A stretch of 9,009 nt of DNA from JBGTCD01 sp041749015 (GTDB lineage: Bacteria > Bacteroidota > Bacteroidia > Cytophagales > Cyclobacteriaceae): the NCBI GenBank assembly GCA_041749015.1, contig JBGTCD010000132.1, positions 1-9,009 on the forward strand, read 5' to 3'. The position numbers and the translations under genes are program-made. The number at the start of each line of letters is the position of its first letter. The first letter of the stretch is position 1. Shown here piece after piece: positions 1 through 8,019 of this stretch. The notes beneath the pieces were generated by a model. It did not search any database. It saw only the letters and a list, made by a program, of their open reading frames with translations, and was not told the DNA's origin.

Positions 1-1640
1 TTTAGGCCTTCTTTTATCTCTACCTGGTAAGATTCTGCAGGATTTAAGTCGGTAGTAGGATACAGGTGCAGTACGCTTTTTCCTTTGATCACAGAATGTC
101 TTTGCTGACTGCTAATCAGATTTCCTGTCTTATGTGAGGTAAGTGAAAGGGAATTATTAACAATACTATTTTCCATCACAGGTTCATCATAAACCACTCT
201 TATTATGGGTCTTGTAGTCCTTTGTGGATCAGGACCTAAAGGTGAGTAGTCGATAACAAACGGAGGTTCACTATCTTCCTCCATGGTGCTGATTTCTAAT
301 ATAAAATCACCCCCGGGTTCTCCATTGCCATTCCCATCCAGCAGTTGGTCGGTAAGTTGATTTTTGGCGATGCTGCCATCAATGGTAAGGGTGTAATCAG
401 AAAGAAAATCGAATTGATCGGTTTTGATTCTTATGGTGAAATCATTGAGCCATTCCACTTCGTATACAACTTCAGAAACAATGGAAATGGCATTTTCAAC
501 AGACTCCCGGTTCATTTTCCTGCTAAAAGTAATATCAATGGGTGTTGTAGGTAGCAAATTTTCAGTACTTTCAGGAGTTACCTGAGTAACTGTGGGTGAA
601 AGATTAGAAACTAATTCTACATCCAGGAAAGTAATATTATCTTTTGTCCTACCATTTGGATCAGAAATAACAAAGGCTGATTCTGTGAAGTTAGTATAGC
701 CTTCTCTTGAAAACTCTACTTCTACGGTACTTTCAGGGGTAAGACCATCGATAAAATAAAACCCATTGCGAAGCTGTTCAGGATTGGCAGAATATTGATT
801 GAATAAGGATTCATAGGTATCTGTGACATACTCTTTATCGTCTATTTTAACCATAGCACCATTGATGGGCAGCCCGCTTTCCGCATCTTTGATGATTCCG
901 GCAACAACTCCTATCGATGGTCTGTCAATTTCATGCCACTCCAATAATGATCTAAAAGCAGAAAGAGCTTCCAAAATCTTCCACTCCTGGTTTAGATTCA
1001 GTTGTTGCTGGCCCGGGTTGGTATGGAAGCCCCCTTCGCTGAGCAGAGATGCCATTGTAGATACCCTGTTGACATAGAGGTAGGGCCACTGATTGTCATG
1101 GTGAAACTGAATTCCCAGATAGAAATTACGATCTGCCCAATTGCCTCTGGTAGGGATCCTCATGGTACCTGATAAGTCCTCATCCAGTATTTCACCAAAA
1201 TACCCTCCGCCTTGAGGGGATTTTTCTACGGTGACACCATTACTCCTCCAGCCGCCAAAAAGCATAACGGTACTATTGACTTGTGGAGATCCGGCATCAC
1301 TGTGGATGGAGTAATAAAAGTCCGCCCCAAGGGTATTGGCTTCATCAACTCTTCCCGCAAGACTTATAGATTCGGCATCAGTTTCCCTTGCCATATAAAC
1401 CTCCTGTATGTCAGTCTGCTCCAAAAACATGGTTCGCAAGTGCTTTGCAACCCTTAATACTTTTTCAGCCTCAGAATAATTGTATAAGCCCATATTTTCT
1501 TTTTGGGAATGCCCCGGATCAATGTAAAGCCTCCAGTCATCAAGACCTGTGATCTGTCCGAATACTGATTGATTATGAGAGAGGACGATTATAAAGGCAA
1601 TTAGCCCGCCTTTTATGATTATATTAAATGGTGTCTTCAT
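1..1640 (-). CDS. Exported N-acetylmuramoyl-L-alanine amidase (Amidase_3) with C-terminal Ig-like domains, 3' end cut by window
   Basis: The frame opens with ATG at 1640 and stays open for 546 codons to the left edge, so the C-terminus is missing. Residues 1-29 look like a signal peptide (hydrophobic stretch ending VFG-Q). Residues about 36-235 match the zinc-dependent Amidase_3 fold, which cuts the amide bond between MurNAc and L-Ala of peptidoglycan. H44 in DPGHS, E59 in SEAEK and H113 in SIHSDA are the expected zinc ligands; E202 in LLSEGGFHTNP is the expected catalytic Glu. The ARETD and GRVDEAN segments match the family's LTRxxD and RxxxAN positions. Residues about 242-340 resemble a carboxypeptidase regulatory-like beta-sandwich (PINGAMVKI, then GFYFIDGL). 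About 345-455 and from 458 onward resemble two SbsA-type Ig-like domains. It starts 10 nt after the propeller gene stop, so the two are probably co-transcribed. The appended domains suggest surface or matrix placement (inference). The amidase call is firm; the domain borders are approximate. Confidence 0.88.
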   Translation of the reverse strand, partial: MKTPFNIIIKGGLIAFIIVLSHNQSVFGQITGLDDWRLYIDPGHSQKENMGLYNYSEAEKVLRVAKHLRTMFLEQTDIQEVYMARETDAESISLAGRVDEANTLGADFYYSIHSDAGSPQVNSTVMLFGGWRSNGVTVEKSPQGGGYFGEILDEDLSGTMRIPTRGNWADRNFYLGIQFHHDNQWPYLYVNRVSTMASLLSEGGFHTNPGQQQLNLNQEWKILEALSAFRSLLEWHEIDRPSIGVVAGIIKDAESGLPINGAMVKIDDKEYVTDTYESLFNQYSANPEQLRNGFYFIDGLTPESTVEVEFSREGYTNFTESAFVISDPNGRTKDNITFLDVELVSNLSPTVTQVTPESTENLLPTTPIDITFSRKMNRESVENAISIVSEVVYEVEWLNDFTIRIKTDQFDFLSDYTLTIDGSIAKNQLTDQLLDGNGNGEPGGDFILEISTMEEDSEPPFVIDYSPLGPDPQRTTRPIIRVVYDEPVMENSIVNNSLSLTSHKTGNLISSQQRHSVIKGKSVLHLYPTTDLNPAESYQVEIKEGL

Positions 1641-1650
1641 CAATTTTGGT

Positions 1651-2634
1651 TTATTTAATACCAAGACTTAATAAATATATGCTGCCAGTTTTGCCATCAT
1701 TAAATAGCAACTGCTTCCCTTCTGGTGAGACACATGGGTTAAGAGGAATTATGCCTTCGTCAACCAGGAGATCATAAGTTTCTCCCGTCCCAATATCTAT
1801 GGATTTCAACTGGGCAGCGGTGATGTTATGGTGGTCATCTTCTACGAAGGTCGAAATGATATACCGGCCATCAGGCATCCAGGTACCTTGCTCACCAAAT
1901 CCAAGGTTTTTCAAATTACTACCATCAGGGTCGGATACAAACTGACCTTTTCCCCCAACCTGAAATATCATTTTCTTTCCATCAGGTGAAAAACTTTTGT
2001 TGAAAAGGATTTTACCTTCAAAAATGTTAAATGGATCATCCCCTTTTTTTATGGGCCTTGCGCTATACAAAATGCTATTGAATCGGAGATTCTCTTTTTC
2101 ATCAAGGACGGTGGGATTTTCGGGGATTGGCTTTCCACTTTTAGTCATCAAAACATCATCCCCGATTACCATTACTACCTTAGAATCTCCCTGCGTCCAA
2201 GCTGGTAAACCATTTAGGGCCCGGGTCTTTTCGAGAATTACTTTTTCTGATTGATCTTCAATATGATAGATTTTAACCTGATGAAATCTTCTTCTGTTTT
2301 CAAAAATTGATGGCCTTGCTAATAAGGATTTGGAATCTGCAGACCATGAATATCCAAACCCTGCTCCAGTATCACCAGTGATTTTCACGGAATTAAGCCC
2401 ATTTTCATCGGCTATCCAGATGCCATTAAAATTTGCAGAAGAGTAAGCGATCATTTTTCCATCGGGAGACCAGGTGGGGTTGGTCCAGATATTTTCTTCA
2501 GATCCCGGGATAAGGACTTTGGGGGTGCCACTGGCCATAGGCTGTGCTGAAATCCACCCCGAGAATAGAAGTGCACAAAAAACAAGTAAACATTGGTGTG
2601 ATTTCATCTTGATATCAATTTTTAGAAAATCCAT
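1651..2634 (-). CDS. Exported TolB-like PD40/WD40 beta-propeller protein
   Basis: This 327-residue protein has a secretion signal and a propeller built from TolB-type PD40 repeats. Six blade-like segments are visible: TWSPDGKMIAYSS (54-66), SWSADSKSLLA (96-106), AWTQGDSKVVMV (145-156), SFSPDGKKMIF (214-224), TWMPDGRYIIST (251-262) and CVSPEGKQLLF (301-311). Six blades is the number in the TolB propeller, but the N-terminal TolB domain is not seen. There is no catalytic motif, so a binding or scaffold role in the periplasm is the likeliest inference. The start is uncertain: ATG at 2634 gives the longest form, while ATG at 2607 (residue 10) gives a more typical signal peptide, charged n-region then CLLVFCALLFSGW, with cleavage after ISA (residue 30). 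Neither start has a clear Shine-Dalgarno, which is normal in Bacteroidota. The gene lies 99 bp downstream of the sugar operon and 10 nt ahead of the amidase, so it may lead its own two-gene transcript. Confidence 0.82.
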   Translation of the reverse strand: MDFLKIDIKMKSHQCLLVFCALLFSGWISAQPMASGTPKVLIPGSEENIWTNPTWSPDGKMIAYSSANFNGIWIADENGLNSVKITGDTGAGFGYSWSADSKSLLARPSIFENRRRFHQVKIYHIEDQSEKVILEKTRALNGLPAWTQGDSKVVMVIGDDVLMTKSGKPIPENPTVLDEKENLRFNSILYSARPIKKGDDPFNIFEGKILFNKSFSPDGKKMIFQVGGKGQFVSDPDGSNLKNLGFGEQGTWMPDGRYIISTFVEDDHHNITAAQLKSIDIGTGETYDLLVDEGIIPLNPCVSPEGKQLLFNDGKTGSIYLLSLGIK

Positions 2635-2733
2635 CTTAATTTAAGCAGGAATTTCCGATATATGCAAATTATCTTTATAAAACGTGCAGATATATGCAGA
2701 TTTTATTTAAATATCCGGCAAAAACAAAAAATA
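2635..2733 (-). promoter_or_regulatory. AT-rich intergenic region, candidate promoter for the propeller/amidase pair
   Basis: This 99 bp gap separates the sugar operon from the propeller gene. On the minus strand, TATATCTG (2694-2687) differs at one base from the Bacteroidota -7 consensus TAnnTTTG. A TTTTTG run lies upstream, but at 24 nt it is somewhat farther away than usual for a -33 element. The region also carries short repeats (listed separately). No strong hairpin followed by a T-run is visible, so read-through from the sugar operon is possible. This is a weak call based only on consensus matching. Confidence 0.25.
2657..2698. repeat. Pair of 10 bp direct repeats (GATATATGCA)
   Basis: GATATATGCA occurs at 2657-2666 and 2689-2698, a spacing of 32 bp or about three helical turns. 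The second copy sits within a further short repeat, TGCAGAT at 2685-2691 and 2695-2701, spaced 10 bp. Helical phasing upstream of a gene could mean a regulator binding site, but in AT-rich DNA a chance origin is also likely. Confidence 0.35.
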
Positions 2734-4269
2734 TCAATCAGAAATGCTGACTTCATCCCTATCATCTACCAGTAAGCTCAGTAGGCCGGCCAGGAGCATC
2801 GACCCGCCACCGATGATGAGGGCATAGATGGTCTGGTCTTCAAAGAAGCGGGTTATGAAAAATCCCAATGTGCTGGAGGCAATGATTTGAGGGATCACGA
2901 TGAAAAAATTAAAAATCCCCATGTAATATCCCATTTTCCTGGCGGGAAGAGAAGAGGAAAGCATTGCATAGGGCACGGATAGGATGCTGGCCCAGGCAAT
3001 GCCTACACCCACCATAGAAACCAATAGCATATTGGGATTGGTAAAGAAATATACAGAGATCAGGCCTATGCCCCCAAGCCCTAAAGCAGTGAAATGAGTA
3101 AATTTGCGACTGGTGTATTTGGCCATGATAGGTATCAAAAAAGCTACCAGAGCCGCAACCCCATTATAGGCAGAAAATAATACCGTAACCCAGTCAGCGC
3201 CGTCATTATACAGTTGGGATTTGGTGTCCTCTGTACCATATACATGGCTTGTAACTGCTGAAGTGGTATATATCCACATGGCAAATAAGGCAAACCAGGA
3301 AAAAAACTGTACGAAAGCCAACTGCACCATGGTCTTTGGCATGTTCTGAAAATCCCTGACCATTTGTACAAACCCAACTCTGTAGTTGTTTCTGGACATA
3401 AAAATGGAGGAGATCAGGTAAGCCACACCAAAAATTCCGAATACCCCACACATGACGTAAAGCTTCCAGTCCAGCTCAAAATGATTAATATTAAAAATCA
3501 GCACAAGGGAGAGTGCTGAAAGGGCAAGTCCCACATTTCGGTAGAATGATGGTGAATACCGAATCACCAAAGGCTCCAAGGGTGCTTTTTTATTTAGCTC
3601 CTCCTCATCAGGTGGATATTCTTTGGTGGAAAATACCGTCCACATCACAGCGGTAAAAAATACCATGGCTCCCAGATAGAATGACCATTTTACAGAATCT
3701 GGGATTAGCTGCTCATCGGTAGGTACATTGCTGACCCCTGCCCAGTTGGTGAGCATCCATGGTAGTGCAGATGCCACTACAGCACCCACACCAATAAAAA
3801 AGCTTTGCATAGCAAAACCAGCAGTGCGCTGGTGGGGCGGCAACATATCTCCAACAAATGCTCTGAATGGCTCCATACTGATATTAATAGAAGCATCCAT
3901 AATCCATAACATGCCCACTGCCACCCAGAGCTCAGGGGAGTTTGGCATAATGCAGAGCGCAATTGAGGCCAATAAAGCACCAATGGCGAAAAAGGGCCTG
4001 CGCCTTCCCCACCAGGGGTGCCAGGTCCGGTCGCTATAATACCCTACTATAGGCTGCACGATTAATCCGGTGACAGGAGCTGCTAACCATAATATTGCAA
4101 GGTCACCCTTTTCTGCACCAAGGGTCTCGAATATTCGGCTGGTATTGGCATTTTGCAGAGCAAAACCAAACTGGATGCCCAGAAATCCGAAACTCATGTT
4201 CCAGATCTGCCAGAATGTAAGCGATGGCTTTAGACTGGATATACTAATCTTACTTGATGACTGACTCAT
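2734..4269 (-). CDS. SLC45-like MFS sugar transporter (GPH/sucrose-maltose symporter type), long form
   Basis: This is a 511-residue polytopic inner-membrane protein with about 12 hydrophobic segments. Family marks are the loop 2-3 motif ending WWGRRRPFF (86-94) after GYYSD (76-80), the TM4 motif DASINISMEPFRAF (125-138), and MGYYMGIFNFFIVIPQ (446-461) in the C-terminal half. These place it with SLC45-like and plant-sucrose-transporter-like carriers, which couple disaccharide uptake to a proton or other cation. Two polar inserts, VSNVPTDEQLIPDS (179-192) and a stretch around TEDTKSQLYNDGADW (346-360), probably lie on the periplasmic side and are absent from the shorter paralogue upstream. The start at 4269 follows the upstream stop by 12 nt, and the N-terminal tail is hydrophilic and Ser-rich. 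Position downstream of an alpha-glucosidase suggests maltose or another alpha-glucoside as substrate (inference; the exact sugar and coupling ion cannot be read from sequence). Confidence 0.88.
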   Translation of the reverse strand: MSQSSSKISISSLKPSLTFWQIWNMSFGFLGIQFGFALQNANTSRIFETLGAEKGDLAILWLAAPVTGLIVQPIVGYYSDRTWHPWWGRRRPFFAIGALLASIALCIMPNSPELWVAVGMLWIMDASINISMEPFRAFVGDMLPPHQRTAGFAMQSFFIGVGAVVASALPWMLTNWAGVSNVPTDEQLIPDSVKWSFYLGAMVFFTAVMWTVFSTKEYPPDEEELNKKAPLEPLVIRYSPSFYRNVGLALSALSLVLIFNINHFELDWKLYVMCGVFGIFGVAYLISSIFMSRNNYRVGFVQMVRDFQNMPKTMVQLAFVQFFSWFALFAMWIYTTSAVTSHVYGTEDTKSQLYNDGADWVTVLFSAYNGVAALVAFLIPIMAKYTSRKFTHFTALGLGGIGLISVYFFTNPNMLLVSMVGVGIAWASILSVPYAMLSSSLPARKMGYYMGIFNFFIVIPQIIASSTLGFFITRFFEDQTIYALIIGGGSMLLAGLLSLLVDDRDEVSISD

Positions 4270-4281
4270 AATCCAAAATGA

Positions 4282-5565
4282 TTAATGCCCTGGATTGATG
4301 CCCTCGACTTTATGTGTTTCTTTCTGAACCGATCCTTCATTGACCAGGGACCACAAAAGGGCTGATACTCCAAGGCTTACTGCGCAAATTATAAAAATTA
4401 GATTTTTATTTTCATAAAACTCAATCAATAAACCAAAACCAAAACTCACAATTAATTGGGGGATCACCACCGACAAGTTGAATATCCCCATAAAAAAGCC
4501 CATTTTATTTTTATTCACTTTCTCAGTCATGATGGCAAAGGGAAGGCTAACAGTAGCAGCCCATCCCACACCAACCACGCCCATCAGAATGTAAAGCATC
4601 ATCGGTGTAAACCCGAGAAATATGACCAGTAAATACCCTATTGACATGATTACCATAGCAATGGTATGGGTTTTCACCCTGCCTATTTTAGAAGATAAAG
4701 GTTCCAATACCGTCGCTGGAAGGATGAATCCCACAGTATTCAGCACTGCAAATGAAATGGCAATGACCTGGCCTATTGCTTCATTGCTCAGGGGCACCAT
4801 GGCATGCTGGATATAGGCATAAATGTAAACAAACATGGTCTGTACCCCCAGCCAGCAAAACCCATGGGCAGCATATATCTTGTAAAGCTCTTTGTATCTG
4901 GTTTTAGCAGCAGGCTTGGCTTTTATATCAGGATCCGGCATTGCCTCGTCCAGGTTGGGAGGCTCCTGAATGAAAAGTGGCGGAATCACAGAAAACAAGA
5001 AAACGATCCCTGCACCAAAATAGATTAGGAAAAAGTTACCCCAGGTAGCTCCAATGACGTATGCCAGTACGCCAAACATGCCTGATACGGTCTGCATCCA
5101 TGTATACCCCTTGGTTCTTTTGACCCCTTCAGGAGTGACATCAGCAATTATGGACCTGGTAGGATTAAATGAAATATTAATTGCCAGGTCGAGGGTAAGT
5201 GCCACCATCACGGCAGTGATGATGATATTTGAAATTCCGAAGAGGTCACTAATCTTGCCAAGACTGGGCAGCGCCAGCAAACTTAAAGCAGCCAATGCCC
5301 CACCTATGAGAATGAAAGGCCTTCTGCGCCCTCCCCAGAACCAGGCTTTATCACTGATAATACCTATTACGACTTGCCCGATAATACCGGCAGCAGGCCC
5401 AGCAGCCCAAACAAAACCCACCTCATGGATGTCAAGTCCGTATTGGGTTGATAGTATCCAACTTAGGGCAGATATTTGTACTGAGAGGGCAAAACCCATC
5501 GCCGTAGCCGGTAGGCTAAGAAGAGCGAAAAAGGCTCTGGTCAGGCGGCTTTGGATTCCTAACAT
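4282..5565 (-). CDS. SLC45-like MFS sugar transporter, short form
   Basis: This 427-residue inner-membrane protein is a divergent paralogue of the next gene downstream. It has the same three signatures: GIISDKAWFWGGRRRPF (68-84), DLAINISFNPTR (126-137) and MGFFMGIFNLSVVIPQ (355-370). It lacks the two periplasmic inserts of the 511-residue paralogue and has a Pro/Lys-rich central cytoplasmic loop (about 200-225) between the six-helix halves. The ATG at 5565 leaves a 13 nt gap after the glucosidase stop. An overlapping ATG at 5570 is out of frame and stops after three codons, so 5565 is the sensible start. Low similarity outside the motifs suggests old divergence rather than a fresh duplication. 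It probably imports an alpha-glucoside or a product of the same catabolic route; the substrate is inferred only from the operon. Confidence 0.86.
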   Translation of the reverse strand: MLGIQSRLTRAFFALLSLPATAMGFALSVQISALSWILSTQYGLDIHEVGFVWAAGPAAGIIGQVVIGIISDKAWFWGGRRRPFILIGGALAALSLLALPSLGKISDLFGISNIIITAVMVALTLDLAINISFNPTRSIIADVTPEGVKRTKGYTWMQTVSGMFGVLAYVIGATWGNFFLIYFGAGIVFLFSVIPPLFIQEPPNLDEAMPDPDIKAKPAAKTRYKELYKIYAAHGFCWLGVQTMFVYIYAYIQHAMVPLSNEAIGQVIAISFAVLNTVGFILPATVLEPLSSKIGRVKTHTIAMVIMSIGYLLVIFLGFTPMMLYILMGVVGVGWAATVSLPFAIMTEKVNKNKMGFFMGIFNLSVVIPQLIVSFGFGLLIEFYENKNLIFIICAVSLGVSALLWSLVNEGSVQKETHKVEGINPGH

Positions 5566-5578
5566 ACCATGATGGTTG

Positions 5579-8005
5579 TCACCAGGTCACTTTGATATCT
5601 CCGGACGGTATATCAAAAGTTCCTCCCTGGATGGTTTCTTTTTCTACACTACCTTCAGCACCCAGGGGGTCGAATTTGGTAATGGGCTGCAGAAAACTAA
5701 AGTAGCTTTTTTCCAATGGCAATTCGGCCCCGTTTATGCTTGCTGCCAGATTTTCAAAGCCATGAAGGACCAGTTTTATTCTTGAAAATGGGCTCGAATA
5801 GGTTCCTTCACCCTCCGAAATATGGATTTGTTTTTCAGACGGAGAAAAGGAGATTTTCCTTTTTCTATAGGCCCCCTTTTCGTAAGCATAGGAGGTGCCG
5901 TCATCTTCGTAAAGTTCAAATGCAGTATTTTTTTGGCCATTGTACACATGTAGGATCAGGTCAGGTCCGGGGTCTTCACCGTCATGCTGAATATTTTTCT
6001 GCATGGGCAAAATGGCACCCCCCTTGATAAAAAGTGGTAGCTTGTCTAATGGTGCCGGCACAATAACTTCCTGATCACCTTGGTATTTTTTCCCATCATG
6101 AAAACCATACCAGTCACCTTTCGGCAGGAATACCTGCAAAAATTCTTTATAACTCTCAACCGGTGCTACCATAACGTATGGGCCAAAGGTGAACTGGTTT
6201 TGATAGCGATGGTCATAGACCCGGTCTTCATGCGGGTGTTCCAGGGCAAGGGTTCTGGATACGGGCATACCGCTTTGGCTCGCCTCATAAAACAGGCTGT
6301 ACAGATAGGGCATCATTCTGTACCGCAGTGAGATGTAGTTGCGGCTGGTTTGTTCTGATTCTTCCCCATAGGACCATGGCTCTGAGGCCCGGCTGTTGAT
6401 CATGGCATGCACCCTGAAGAAAGGGGTGAAAGCCCCGATGGTCAGCCATCTGGTGAATAGGTTTACATTTGCATCACCTGCGAAACCACCAGTATCAAAT
6501 CCACAATAGGTCACCCCGGAAACACCCAGACTGTTGACCAGCCTGACTCCAGCAATCATGTGCTCATCACTGGCTACATTATCACCAGTCCACAGAGCAC
6601 CGTACCGCTGTATGCCACTGTACCCTGCACGGGTCAAATTAAAGGGGCGCTTTCCATTAAGGAGGGCTTTCGTGCCTTCAAAAGTGCTTTTGGCCATCAT
6701 GAGACCGTATATATTCCGACCTTTTCTTGTGGTAGCCTTTTGACCTTCAAATTCAAACTCAATAAGCTCGGGCAGCATCTGACCCCAGGTGGCTATTTCA
6801 TTCATGTCATTCCAAAACCCATCTACCCCGAGCTCCATATATCCTTTGAATTTTGATGCCCACCATTCCCGGGTTTTTTCATTTGTAAAATCAGGAAAAT
6901 GGCACCAACCGGGCCACACCTCTCCACTGTATGGGGAGCCGTCCGGGTATTTTAAGAAGACGTCTTTTTCAAGGCCATCAAGATACGGCTCATAGGCCTC
7001 TTCTATTTTGATCCCAGGATCACACATGACTACCACATGGAATCCCTGATCCCGAAGTTTTTTGAGAAGGCCGGCAGGGTCAGGAAAGGTATCTTTATCC
7101 CAGGTGAAAATCTTATAGGCCTCCATGTAATGGATGTCAAACACGATCACATCAGCCGGGATGCTTTTTTCACGGAAATTACGGGCAAGCGTCTCCACAG
7201 CTTTGTCAGGATAGTAGCTGTATCTGCACTGCTGGAAGCCAATGCTCCACCGGGGTGGCAGCTCTATGGTGCCGGTAAGGGTGGTGTATTCATTGATGAT
7301 ACCCGGCAGGGAGGACTCAAACATGAAATAATAATTCATCTCCCCGGAATCTGCTGAAAAGCTGGAAAACCGGTCATTGGAAGCCCCAAAGTTAAAATGA
7401 CTTTTATGGGAATTGTCAAAAAATATACCATAGGCCAACCCATGGTGGAGGCCAATGTAAAAGGGAATAGTGGCATAGAGCGGATCAGCTTCCGGGCCAT
7501 AGGCAAACCGGTCAGTATTCCAATTCTGATACCCTTTACCTCTTCGATCCAGGGGCCCTGTTTTTTCTCCAAGGCCTATAAACCGCTCCCCATCCTGCAT
7601 GGTTTTATAGGTGGTCACCTGCTCCCCAATCCAGGAAGTACCAAAGGCTTTATCATCTTCATTGAGGAGGTTGCCGTTAAGATCATAAAATGAAAACCGA
7701 ACGGTGTCTTTGCTTACCCGCAGTTCCATAGCATTGGACCGTAGTATGATCTCATTATCAGTGTCTTCAATTTGGACCAGCTCGGTTTTAGGCTCGGCCA
7801 CTAAGGCATAGGATAATGTTTCAAAATTTTCTTCCAGGGTAATCCTGATCCTGAACGTATGGTCCGAATATGCCATAACCTCAAACCGGCCATAATCAGT
7901 ATTACCGGCAATGCCATATGGGGTTTGATCGAAGTCTACAAGTTTGCCAAGGCTTTGGCTGGTCGCATGTTTTTTTGATAGGGCGGGGGACTCTTGCATA
8001 TTCAT
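5579..8005 (-). CDS. GH31 alpha-glucosidase, predicted cytoplasmic
   Basis: This 808-residue protein is a family 31 glycoside hydrolase, which releases alpha-linked glucose (or related residues) from non-reducing ends by a retaining mechanism. It has an N-terminal GH31 beta-sandwich (about 25-245), a (beta/alpha)8 barrel (about 250-590) and C-terminal beta-domains of DUF5110 type (ELYEDDGTSYAY, 697-708). The nucleophile is D400 in GFWNDMNE and the acid/base is D475 in LWTGDN; FFRVHA (529-534) is also family-typical. The -1 subsite motif reads DIHYM (290-294) rather than the common DIDYM. The N-terminus is hydrophilic with no signal peptide or lipobox, so the enzyme should act inside the cell on imported sugars. 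Length is normal for the family and there is no internal break. It is the first gene of a three-gene operon with two SLC45-like carriers. M3 at 7999 is an equally possible start. Alpha-glucosidase is likeliest, but GH31 also includes alpha-xylosidases and transglucosidases. Confidence 0.92.
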   Translation of the reverse strand: MNMQESPALSKKHATSQSLGKLVDFDQTPYGIAGNTDYGRFEVMAYSDHTFRIRITLEENFETLSYALVAEPKTELVQIEDTDNEIILRSNAMELRVSKDTVRFSFYDLNGNLLNEDDKAFGTSWIGEQVTTYKTMQDGERFIGLGEKTGPLDRRGKGYQNWNTDRFAYGPEADPLYATIPFYIGLHHGLAYGIFFDNSHKSHFNFGASNDRFSSFSADSGEMNYYFMFESSLPGIINEYTTLTGTIELPPRWSIGFQQCRYSYYPDKAVETLARNFREKSIPADVIVFDIHYMEAYKIFTWDKDTFPDPAGLLKKLRDQGFHVVVMCDPGIKIEEAYEPYLDGLEKDVFLKYPDGSPYSGEVWPGWCHFPDFTNEKTREWWASKFKGYMELGVDGFWNDMNEIATWGQMLPELIEFEFEGQKATTRKGRNIYGLMMAKSTFEGTKALLNGKRPFNLTRAGYSGIQRYGALWTGDNVASDEHMIAGVRLVNSLGVSGVTYCGFDTGGFAGDANVNLFTRWLTIGAFTPFFRVHAMINSRASEPWSYGEESEQTSRNYISLRYRMMPYLYSLFYEASQSGMPVSRTLALEHPHEDRVYDHRYQNQFTFGPYVMVAPVESYKEFLQVFLPKGDWYGFHDGKKYQGDQEVIVPAPLDKLPLFIKGGAILPMQKNIQHDGEDPGPDLILHVYNGQKNTAFELYEDDGTSYAYEKGAYRKRKISFSPSEKQIHISEGEGTYSSPFSRIKLVLHGFENLAASINGAELPLEKSYFSFLQPITKFDPLGAEGSVEKETIQGGTFDIPSGDIKVTW

Positions 8006-8019
8006 CTTTTTACGGGGAG

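Noticed and set aside
345..1457. Three short plus-strand open frames across the amidase region (345-554, 823-1077, 1212-1457)
   Set aside because: The minus strand gives one uninterrupted 546-codon frame with amidase motifs over the same bases; the plus-strand frames have no recognisable domains and are explained as shadows.
2605..2607. ATG at 2607 as the definite start of the propeller protein
   Set aside because: It gives a neater signal peptide, but the ATG at 2634 is in frame and open and an extended n-region is possible; the sequence does not settle it, so the longer form is listed with the alternative noted.
2734..5565. Tandem transporters as one gene split by frameshift
   Set aside because: Each protein has its own full set of SLC45-type motifs and about 12 membrane segments, with a 12 nt gap between them; they are two complete paralogues.
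5054..5572. 172-codon plus-strand open frame opposite the short SLC45-like transporter
   Set aside because: It lies wholly antisense to a gene with clear family motifs, and its product has low-complexity Pro/Ala/Ile-rich composition typical of a mirror frame of a membrane protein; no domain is recognisable.
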